Source: Nymphaea colorata
Taxonomy: Eukaryota > Streptophyta > Magnoliopsida > Nymphaeales > Nymphaeaceae
Direction: 5' to 3'
NCBI RefSeq assembly: GCF_008831285.2
Contig: NC_045140.1
Coordinates: forward strand, 23,702,131 to 23,766,130
Length of the DNA: 64,000 nucleotides
Positions within the stretch are counted from its first letter, which is position 1. Each line of letters begins with the position of its first letter. Position numbers and translations under genes: made by a program. Of this stretch, positions 10,801 to 18,764 are shown in pieces. The notes under the pieces were generated by a model. It had not been told where the DNA came from. It was given only the letters and a program-made list of their open reading frames with translations, and searched no databases.

Positions 10801-13800
10801 GGTTCGACGGATCCCAACCCGCCCCCTAGCGATTTCGGTTCCAATCCTAAAAAGGCTAGGAACCAGGACAATCATCTCATTAAAGCCTCCCTTTATAAGC
10901 CCTTGAAGATCCCTCACAATCTTCGATACGGGACTAAACATCTGGGGTGTTACATTTTGCCTCTATTTTTTTTTCTTTCCTTACAAGACTTGAAAGTTAG
11001 TGTCTCTGAATTTGATTGAGTTGAATACTGCATGTGTAACACCCCAGAAGTTTAGTCCCGTATCGAAGATTGTGAGGGATCTTCAAAGACTTATAAAGGG
11101 AGGCTTTAATGAGATGTTTGCCCTGGTTCCTAGCCTTTTTAGGATTGGAACCGAAATTGCTAGGGGGCGGGTTGGGATCCGTCGAACAAAGGGCCCGAGC
11201 CCGGGAGTGGGTCGGGTTGTTATAGAAAAGAATAACACACCAGAGGATGATAACAATCATGATATTTGAACTCGGATCGTTTAAGTGTAAGCCACGTTGC
11301 TGCTCAGACCATGGTACACAGAAGTCCATGACCCGCATCTTGGCACCTCTAAAGCTGTGTCTACCATGCCAAAATCTATGACCAGCATTAGGAAATTATC
11401 TATCATCACATCTTAATAATATTATAAGTATTTTTCAGATGGCTTTAACCATACCTGAAGTGATGATGTTTCCTGCTTCTTTGACCACATCACTCTGTTG
11501 CTATGTGTGTATATATGTTGCTAATCAGCTCCTCACTCACAATCATTACTGGAATCATGTAGTCTTTACATTTGTTCAGGGTGAACCTTATTACCGCCGA
11601 AGCATGTATAACTACTGTAGAAACACACACCAAGATGGAGAGAAAGAGAAGGAACACACAATATACGTGGAAAACCTCAAAGAGAGGTGAAAAACCACGG
11701 AGAAGCTCTAACCTAGGTGCACAACCGCAACCCTAGGAGAGAGAAAATGTTATTCCACTTCATTCAACACTTACACATAAGGACAATATATAGAGGGAGA
11801 GAGGAGAAGCCGCCTAGGGTACCGAGCCCGCCTCGGTACCCGCGCCCCATAGAACCGGGTCCAGATATGGACCCGGTTCCCACAACAACATATTCTAACA
11901 CTCCCCCTCAAGCTTGGCATACATGTCAAACATGCCAAGCTTGCTAACATTTTTTCCGAATGAAGAAGTACAAAGCCCCTTTAGTTAGGACGTCTGCAAC
12001 TTGATCTTCAGACTTCATATATGGCAGAATCAGCTCCTTTGAGTCAATGCGTTCCCGGATAAAGTGACGGTCAATCTCCACATGTTTGGTCCTGTCATGT
12101 AGAACTGGATTATTGGCAAGATTAATCGCAGACTTGTTGTCACAGTACATCTTCATTTTATCTTCCAGTTCCACACCAATATCAGTCAAAAGGATCTTCA
12201 GCCACAGCATCTCTGTAACTCCCATTGCAACAACCCTGTACTCAGCCTCAGCACTAGACCTCGAACACACTTCTTGCCTCTTGCTTCTCCAGACAACTAG
12301 GTTACCTCCAAGAAAGATACAATACCCTGTAGTGGACCTCCTTGTGTCAGTGCAACCTGCCCAATCTGCATTTGAGTAGCCCTCAATAGTAAGTTTGTCT
12401 TGTCGAGTATACAGCAGTCCTTTTCCTGGGTCATTCTTTAGATATCCCAACACTCTTTCTGCACTCTTCCAGTGACAATCCGTGGGAGCATGCATAAATT
12501 GACTTAGCACATTTACCGCATACGTGATATCAGGGCGAGTAAGAGTAAGATAGATAAGCTTACCTACTAGCCTCTGATATCGCCCTTTTCCTTCCTCATC
12601 CAGAATAGTGTCTGTCTTGATACTTATCTTAGTCCCCGATTCCATAGGAGTAAGATAGGGCCGACAACCAAGTTTACCTGTCTCCTTTAGTAAGTCAAGA
12701 GTGTACTTCCTTTGATTCATAACCAGCCCTGTCTCTGATCGAGCAATCTCTATCCCCAGAAAGTATCTCAGTTTACCCAGATCCTTGAGGTCGAATTCTT
12801 TAGCTAATCTCTCCTTCATCTTCCTGTTTTCTTCCTCATCACTGCCAGTGACAATCATATCATCAACGTAGACAAGGAGAAGACTCACCAGACCATCTCT
12901 CTGTTTTATGAATAGGGTATGATCTCCATTTCCTTGCTTGTACCCAGTAGACTTCATAACGATCCTTAGTCTCTCAAACCACGGTGACTGCTTCAAGCCA
13001 TACAAAGCTTTCTTGAGGTGACAACATTTTCCCTCTTGAACATACCCGGGAGGCATGCTCATATAGACTTCTTCCTCCAGATGGCCGTTCAAGAATGCAT
13101 TTTTAACATCAAGCTGGTCCATGCGCCACTTCCTGTGCACAGCAAGAGCAAGAATAACCCTCACGGTCTTCAACTTTGCAACAGGGGCAAAGGTCTCAAG
13201 ATAGTCAATCCCATACTTCTGGCTGAACCCCTTTGCAACCAGACGAGCTTTATATCGATCTACAGTGCCATCAGGTTTATACTTCACGTTGTACACCCAC
13301 TTAGAGCCAACTAAGTGTGTCCCTTTAGGGATATCAACCATTTCCCATGTTTTGTTCTTAGCTAACGCACCCATCTCCTCCGTCATAGCATGTAACCACT
13401 TGGGATCATCCTTAGCATCATCCACCGACCTGGGAATAACAACTTTGGATAAGGTTGTGATAAAACATTTGTAATTTGTACTGAGCTTAGCATAAGAAAC
13501 AAATCTCTGAATAGGGTGAGAAGTACATGACCTGGTGCCTTTGCGCAAAGCAATGGGGAGCTCTCCATTCGATGGACTTGGGTCATCCAGGGAGATCACG
13601 GGATTGGGATTGGTTCTATCCTCATCACCAACATCTTCCACTGTAGCTTTCTCCTTTCTGACATAAACCTGGCCAAACAAGTGATCCCTGGCAACAGTGG
13701 GCTGAGCATCCACCGTGACCCCTTCCATATAACTGCCCTTCTCATTACTGACCGTGACCGTGTCAATCACACTGGGACTAACCTTGTAGTCCAAAAACTC

Positions 13801-16800
13801 CATAAACTGAATCAGCTGATTAGAGGAATACTCTTCCCCTTTGTGCCCAATACACTCCCCCTGAAGAGGATTCACCGGAAAATACGACTCATGTTCATGA
13901 AATGTGACATCCCTCGAAACATACACTTTGGAAGTAGTGGGATCCACACATTTGTACCCCTTCTGAGTGGAAGAGCACCCCAAGAAAACTCCTTTAATAG
14001 ACCGGGGATCAAGCTTTTTGAGAGTAGGGCTATGATTATGCACAAAACAACTGCACCCAAAGACACGAGGAGTAAGAGGCCACGAATTCTGAGTGGGCCA
14101 CAGGGTAGAATAAGGAGACTGACCATCCAACACCCTAGTAGGCATACGGTTAATGAGGTGTGCACTAGTGAGAAGTGCATCACCCCAATACCGCTTCGGG
14201 ACATGGCGTTGGAACATAATGGCCCGGGTAACATTCAAAAGGTGACGATTTTTACGTTCAGCTATACCATTTTGAGGAGGGGTATAACTACAAGAGGTTT
14301 CATGAACAATACCCTTGCCTTTCAAGAAATCATCAAGGGATTGAGAGACATATTCTCTAGCATTATCCGTACGGAAAGCTTGAACAGTTGTATGGAATTG
14401 AGTCTCAACAAAGGCAACAAAGTTTTTCACAACTGCTGGAACCTGACTACGGTCTCGCAATAAGTACACGAACGTACATCTAGAGTAATCATCAATAAGC
14501 GTCAAAAAATAGTGACAACCACCACACGTGGGTACTCCAGAAGGACCCCAAACATCGGAATGAACTAAGGCAAACAGATGAGTGGTTTTATTCAATGAGA
14601 TAGGGTACGAAGCCCTGACATGTTTAGCCAATTGACACACTTCACAAGCGAAGGAGTCAATGGAAACAGAAGCAAACAAATGAGGAAACAACTTCTTTAT
14701 TAACTGAAATGGGAGATGTCCAAGACGCTCGTGCCATCGCAGAACAGTAGATCTATCATTCACACCAGACAAGTGACCACTCGTGGCAGAAATCAATGCT
14801 GAAGCAACTTGTACCGGCAATCTGTAGAGCTCGTCAGTAACCGAACCAATCCCAATCTTCTTCCCCGTCACCAAGTCCTGCAGGGAACAATGATCAGCAG
14901 AGAAAATTAGATTACAGTTTAATTCTTTAGTAATACTGCTGACAGAGAGTAGGTTCACAGGAATATTTGGAACATGCAAGGCATTGTGGAGACGGTATTT
15001 GTTCAACAGGGACAAGCTCCCTTTCCCAGCCACAGAGATAGAAGACCCATCTGCCATAGACACGCGTTGCTTGCCAGAGAAAAGTTGATATTCTTGAAAG
15101 AGTTTAGAGTCCCCTGTCATGTGGTGAGTGGCTCCACTATCAACAATCCAATCACCAAGAGAAGGGTTACCTTGATCAGTCGAGGCAACGAGGGCTTGGG
15201 CTAGCTGAGCCCCTTCAGACGTGGAGGACTCCTCAGGGGTAGTAGATAGGCGGTTGATGTACGCCTGTAGCTCCTTGAGTTGAGCAGGGGACAGCTTGGA
15301 CTTTGCACCACTAGAAGAATTGCTCTGACTGGAATCAGACACAGAAGGGCTACGCTTGCCAGAGGGAGGACGACCTCTGACCAGTCTCTTCTCGGGATGA
15401 AGATCCCAACAGAAATCCACTGAATGCCCCAACTTGTTGCAATGAGTGCAGTGCCGGGCAGGACGCTGCCCAGTCCCAGAGGCACGGCTGACAAAGGCAG
15501 AAGGGCCATGACCGGTGTCAAGATGCATCACCTGGCGACGTTGTTCTTCAGACTCAACGCGGGCATATACTTCCTCTATCCCCGGAATTTCATCACCATT
15601 AAGAATTTGGCTACGAATAGACTCAAATTCATCCCGCAGGCCTCCCAGAAACAAAAACGTACGGTCCATCCATTCCTTTTCCCAGTAGAGGGAATGATCT
15701 GAACCGCACTTCCACTCATCAGTCACATGATAATCTAGCTCCTCCCATTTGGTCTTCAGGGCAGCATAGAAGGCAGCAACAGACAAATCACCCTGTGTCA
15801 GGGAGTAAATACTGCGTTTAATCTGATAGGTACGCAGATGTCTCTTCTTGCGACCATACATCTTCGCAAGCACAGTCCACATATCAAAAGAGGTCGGCTT
15901 CCGCAGAATGAGGGGCTGGATATCGGAGGACACGGAGCTGATAATCCATACTTTCACTTGGCTGTCCTCCAACGCCCACGTTGCCCAATGAGGATCAGAT
16001 TTGATGGGCGCAGGTTTGTCGCCAGTGATGTAAGAGAGACGCCCACGGCTAGTAATCCCAATCTCGAGAGCGGCAGACCAAGATAGGTAATTGTCCTTGG
16101 TCAGACGGATGGAGGTGACCTGGATCGGCACGTTCTCAGTCTTGGAGGCGCTGCCCGCGTCAAGAACAGCATCTTTTTGAGTCCCCATCGCGTCTGCCAT
16201 CACAAACACGCACACAGCAACAAGAGGCACAGCGGCGAGAACTAGGCAGAGGCGACGGGAATGAGGCAGCGGCTACGGAAGGCAGGCGGCGACGTTCCTG
16301 GGCGACGCTGGGAACGATGGACGGCGACGGCGATGGGCAGCGGTGGAGCGGGACGACGGCGGCCCCGCTGGCAGCGCTGGACGGCGGCGGCAGAGAAAAA
16401 ACGGAGGAAACAGCAGCGGCAAAAAACCGGCGGAAACACGACGATCACACCAACGATCTCTCACGCGTTGGCTCTGATACCATGTAGAAATACACACCAA
16501 GATGGAGAGAAAGAGAAGGAACACACAATATACGTGGAAAACCTCAAAGAGAGGTGAAAAACCACGGAGAAGCTCTAACCTAGGTGCACAACCGCAACCC
16601 TAGGAGAGAGAAAATGTTATTCCACTTCATTCAACACTTACACATAAGGACAATATATAGAGGGAGAGAGGAGAAGCCGCCTAGGGTACCGAGCCCGCCT
16701 CGGTACCCGCGCCCCATAGAACCGGGTCCAGATATGGACCCGGTTCCCACAACAACATATTCTAACAACTACTAATGACACTATGATAATTATTTACCAG

Positions 16801-18764
16801 AACATGCACATAATGAATTTGCTCAGAACCTAAGACTGTAGAATCAAAAGTGAATTGATGACATAAATCTGATCTGAGATATATAGATGTATTCTTATTT
16901 TTATCCATAATCTACTTTGCCACAACTTGACCGGAATCTTTCATGGTTTGCTTTTCTTGTCTGCTGCCCTTCCATTGTGTATGGCTTCAATTCAGACTAT
17001 CTTGTACCTGCTACTTCCTGCCTTGATTTAGTCATAAATGAAGCCATTTATTTTTTCTCCTGTGGAATAATCAACAAAATGCATCAACTAAGCTATTTCA
17101 GTTACTGGTCTTGAAGGTGTGATAAAAGTCAATAAATTTAGACTCAAATTCTTAGATTTGTTCTTGACAAGTTTACTGTGCCAAATATGTTAATGCCTGG
17201 TTTTTGTTGTTAGTGGTTATTCCGTTCATAATTGAAGGAAAAAATAGAATCTCATGTTGGAGTAGTTGAAACTTGGGAGGAATCTTACCTTAAAAAGCAA
17301 AGGGCTAAGTGAGTAGATAAGTCAAGAAATAACACTGGTGTAGGGTGTCTACTGTCTCATAAAGCAGGGAAAATTGTAAAATTGGTCTCATCGTTAGGTA
17401 TAGTTATTCATATTGGTTTATGCTTCTTTGACATTGTTGAAGCTTAATTCCTGTAATCAACATGGGCTTACATGAACCTTGATGAATACTTGCGGATTTT
17501 AGCACATAAGAAGGCAGTTTATGTGCCAAGAAAAGGTGCATAAGACAGATTGAGTTATTGAGGTTAAAGAATTTGAATAGCTACTGCTCTTGATATCAGA
17601 TTTCAGATCTTATATTTGGACAGAAATAGATGTCGGTGAAGTTCATTCAAAATTGTGAAAATTTATTCACTTTCTCTGACCAATTTGGTGCCATCTTTTC
17701 AGTCTGAATGCAATGACATCATACTCATCATCATAATTATTGCTACATTCTTGGAAAAATGTTGCTTTCATGTAGAAATTAGAAGTACATATTTTTTTGT
17801 GTTGGATTTTAAATTTTTGAACGAGGCACTATTTTTTAGTAAAATCATGATGATAGACCAGATGGTTAAACCTGAATTATTTCACACACAAAAAGATGGG
17901 GCATGACAAGTGAGAGCTCACATGGGTACTCTACCTGAAGTCTCATACTCTTAGGAAAGGGAGAAGCTCCACAAATGCTAAGGAGGTGCTAAATGGTTCT
18001 ACCCATCAGATATGCAACTAGTTTCCCATCTGTGAAAAAAAGACTAAGCTTGCTTTTGTTGAATATATATATGCGCACACGTGTGGAGTAGTTGTTTATA
18101 AATTTTTTCTGTAGTTTTTGTTAGATAAGTTGTTTATAATAATTTTAGAAGTCAATATTTTCATGATATCTTCCCAAGAACGTGGTCCTTGAAATGTCCC
18201 CAGATATTCCATGACCAGGTAATTGCTGAGAGCATGTACGTGATGATGATCTTGATGTTTGTATTCATTTTGCAGTATGGCCACTGACTGCCTTAGGGAT
18301 TGAACCAAAGTTTAGCATCCCTCATTCTGCTAAGGTGGATGAAGTGGTGCTTGCTAATGGTCTTATTGGAAGTGTTCTCTCAGATTATTTCTGGTACGTG
18401 TAGTATAATGAGCGATTTTAGCATTCATGGACCGAGTGATGTTACAAAGTCTTCATTTGCATGCAGGGCGCTTTCTGTAGTTTGGACGACACCCCTAGTT
18501 GCCACCTTAGGCATGTCTCTCACAATACCGCTAGCAATGATTGCAGACATGGTTATTCATGGACGCCATTTTTCAGCAGTGTATATTCTTGGTTCAATTC
18601 AGGTAAAAGTTTCCCTCAAGCAGCTCTCCTGCATGACTTTTTGCTTTGGAGTGAAATTGGTCTTTTCCATTTTCTCTTTTCAGGTGTTCGCCGGTTTTGT
18701 TATTGCCAATGTTTCAGACAGCTGTTCCCGTAAGATGGGTTATAGTCACAACATTGCCAATTAA
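7801..18764 (+). CDS. EamA/DMT-superfamily transporter, SLC35F5-like (frameshifted in exon 3)
   Basis: Exons: 7801-7881, 9004-9402, 9621-9837, 10039-10109, 10217-10318, 18276-18393, 18467-18602, 18684-18764. The start [16 protein letters not shown] begins the first membrane segment. Later exons give the family signatures [61 protein letters not shown] and [12 protein letters not shown], all multi-pass membrane segments. A charged, Ser-rich cytosolic loop (exon 2) separates the first helices. Exon 3 is one base short in a run of seven T at about 9698-9704: 217 bp where 218 restores the frame. With that base, exon phases agree throughout and give 401 codons plus stop. Substrate is unknown; relatives are uncharacterised endomembrane transporters. 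Intron 5 is 7,957 bp because of retroelement insertions. Confidence 0.88.
8803..8876. repeat. C/CT-rich low-complexity tract in transporter intron 1
   Basis: Runs of C, CT dinucleotides and CCTCC blocks lie within intron 1. The complementary strand is G-rich. No coding content. Confidence 0.6.
10499..10688 (-). repeat. TRIM LTR, 3' copy (minus orientation)
   Basis: 190-bp terminal repeat. Against its partner at 10765-10954 I count two substitutions: a G/A in AAAAAGACTAGG versus AAAAAGGCTAGG, and CATTACAGCC versus CATTAAAGCC. Confidence 0.88.
10752..10763 (-). other. Primer-binding site of the TRIM (tRNA-iMet)
   Basis: The minus strand reads TGGTATCAGAGC, the standard plant initiator-Met tRNA primer site, one base inside the 5' LTR. 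Confidence 0.88.
10765..10954 (-). repeat. TRIM LTR, 5' copy (minus orientation)
   Basis: 190-bp terminal repeat, next to the primer-binding site and ending at the TTTTG target duplication. It is also an inverted near-copy of the solo LTR at 11035-11224, with eight mismatches by eye. Confidence 0.88.
11035..11224 (+). mobile_element. Solo LTR of the same TRIM family, opposite orientation
   Basis: This 190-bp copy starts TGTAACACCCCAGAAG and ends GGGTTGTTATA on the plus strand, with no internal region or partner. The bases on each side (GCATG and GAAAA) do not form a target duplication. It may therefore derive from rearrangement rather than simple LTR-LTR recombination at one insertion. It is about 96% identical to the inverted 5' LTR of the complete TRIM, which ends 80 bp upstream. 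Confidence 0.82.
11616..11900 (-). repeat. Copia 3' LTR
   Basis: 285 bp. On the element's strand it carries a TATA-like CTATATATTG (plus 11785-11793). Two strong inverted repeats lie nearer the LTR start: 12-bp arms with a 4-nt loop at 11852-11879, and 10-bp arms with a 5-nt loop at 11817-11841. Confidence 0.93.
11901..11911 (-). other. Copia polypurine tract
   Basis: The minus strand reads TTGAGGGGGAG directly before the 3' LTR. This is the expected plus-strand DNA primer for copia elements. Confidence 0.85.
11944..16230 (-). CDS. Copia Gag-Pol polyprotein
   Basis: A single 1,428-codon frame. The likely true start is the Met at residue 11 (ATG at 16200, MADAMGTQ). Domains in order: UBN2-type Gag about 40-230; zinc knuckle [14 protein letters not shown] at 261-274; aspartic protease [11 protein letters not shown] at about 361-371; integrase HHCC zinc region about 500-532, with catalytic acidic residues near D559 (SDVWG), D622 (RTDNAREY) and E658 (NGIAERKNR); reverse transcriptase about 960-1200 with DVKNAFLNG and the YVDD box at 1121-1124; RNase H about 1290-1425 ([29 protein letters not shown]). 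The Gag, protease, integrase, RT, RNase H order is Ty1/copia, and no stop or frameshift interrupts it. It would be expressed from its own 5' LTR, against the host gene's direction. Confidence 0.95.
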   Translation of the reverse strand: MPLVAVCVFVMADAMGTQKDAVLDAGSASKTENVPIQVTSIRLTKDNYLSWSAALEIGITSRGRLSYITGDKPAPIKSDPHWATWALEDSQVKVWIISSVSSDIQPLILRKPTSFDMWTVLAKMYGRKKRHLRTYQIKRSIYSLTQGDLSVAAFYAALKTKWEELDYHVTDEWKCGSDHSLYWEKEWMDRTFLFLGGLRDEFESIRSQILNGDEIPGIEEVYARVESEEQRRQVMHLDTGHGPSAFVSRASGTGQRPARHCTHCNKLGHSVDFCWDLHPEKRLVRGRPPSGKRSPSVSDSSQSNSSSGAKSKLSPAQLKELQAYINRLSTTPEESSTSEGAQLAQALVASTDQGNPSLGDWIVDSGATHHMTGDSKLFQEYQLFSGKQRVSMADGSSISVAGKGSLSLLNKYRLHNALHVPNIPVNLLSVSSITKELNCNLIFSADHCSLQDLVTGKKIGIGSVTDELYRLPVQVASALISATSGHLSGVNDRSTVLRWHERLGHLPFQLIKKLFPHLFASVSIDSFACEVCQLAKHVRASYPISLNKTTHLFALVHSDVWGPSGVPTCGGCHYFLTLIDDYSRCTFVYLLRDRSQVPAVVKNFVAFVETQFHTTVQAFRTDNAREYVSQSLDDFLKGKGIVHETSCSYTPPQNGIAERKNRHLLNVTRAIMFQRHVPKRYWGDALLTSAHLINRMPTRVLDGQSPYSTLWPTQNSWPLTPRVFGCSCFVHNHSPTLKKLDPRSIKGVFLGCSSTQKGYKCVDPTTSKVYVSRDVTFHEHESYFPVNPLQGECIGHKGEEYSSNQLIQFMEFLDYKVSPSVIDTVTVSNEKGSYMEGVTVDAQPTVARDHLFGQVYVRKEKATVEDVGDEDRTNPNPVISLDDPSPSNGELPIALRKGTRSCTSHPIQRFVSYAKLSTNYKCFITTLSKVVIPRSVDDAKDDPKWLHAMTEEMGALAKNKTWEMVDIPKGTHLVGSKWVYNVKYKPDGTVDRYKARLVAKGFSQKYGIDYLETFAPVAKLKTVRVILALAVHRKWRMDQLDVKNAFLNGHLEEEVYMSMPPGYVQEGKCCHLKKALYGLKQSPWFERLRIVMKSTGYKQGNGDHTLFIKQRDGLVSLLLVYVDDMIVTGSDEEENRKMKERLAKEFDLKDLGKLRYFLGIEIARSETGLVMNQRKYTLDLLKETGKLGCRPYLTPMESGTKISIKTDTILDEEGKGRYQRLVGKLIYLTLTRPDITYAVNVLSQFMHAPTDCHWKSAERVLGYLKNDPGKGLLYTRQDKLTIEGYSNADWAGCTDTRRSTTGYCIFLGGNLVVWRSKRQEVCSRSSAEAEYRVVAMGVTEMLWLKILLTDIGVELEDKMKMYCDNKSAINLANNPVLHDRTKHVEIDRHFIRERIDSKELILPYMKSEDQVADVLTKGALYFFIRKKC
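16471..16482 (-). other. Copia primer-binding site (tRNA-iMet)
   Basis: The minus strand reads TGGTATCAGAGC, directly adjacent to the 5' LTR. It is a primer site, not a tRNA gene. Confidence 0.9.
16483..16767 (-). repeat. Copia 5' LTR
   Basis: 285 bp, matching the 3' LTR at all but one position by eye. The TATA-like element is at about 16652-16660 and is the likely promoter for the polyprotein. Confidence 0.93.
16773..18275 (+). other. Remainder of transporter intron 5
   Basis: AT-rich intronic sequence between the copia element and exon 6. I see no coding or structured element. Confidence 0.6.

Larger units (their letters stand above)
10499..10954 (-). mobile_element. Complete TRIM (terminal-repeat retrotransposon in miniature)
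   Basis: The 456-bp element has two 190-bp LTRs (10499-10688 and 10765-10954) flanking a 76-bp internal segment. It lies on the minus strand: each LTR reads TGTAACACCCC... to ...GGGTTGTTATA. The internal part holds a primer-binding site complementary to the initiator Met-tRNA 3' end and a purine tract (AAGGGGGGTGGAT) next to the 3' LTR. A 5-bp target duplication TTTTG sits at 10494-10498 and 10955-10959. No protein is encoded, as expected for a TRIM, so it must have moved with borrowed enzymes. The LTRs differ at only about two positions, which points to a recent insertion. It sits in intron 5 of the transporter. Confidence 0.9.
11616..16767 (-). mobile_element. Intact Ty1/copia LTR retrotransposon
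   Basis: The 5,152-bp element has 285-bp LTRs (11616-11900 and 16483-16767), both TG...CA. I find one difference between the LTRs (C or T, nine bases in). Target duplication ACTAC is at 11611-11615 and 16768-16772. Reading on the minus strand, the primer-binding site TGGTATCAGAGC adjoins the 5' LTR (16471-16482) and a purine tract lies just before the 3' LTR. One uninterrupted frame encodes Gag and Pol. All parts needed for an autonomous element are present, so it is young and possibly still competent. It is antisense to the host transporter gene inside intron 5. Confidence 0.95.

Noticed and set aside
13681-14463. 260-codon plus-strand frame
   Set aside because: It lies wholly antisense to the copia Gag-Pol frame and has no recognisable domain; it is a shadow frame.
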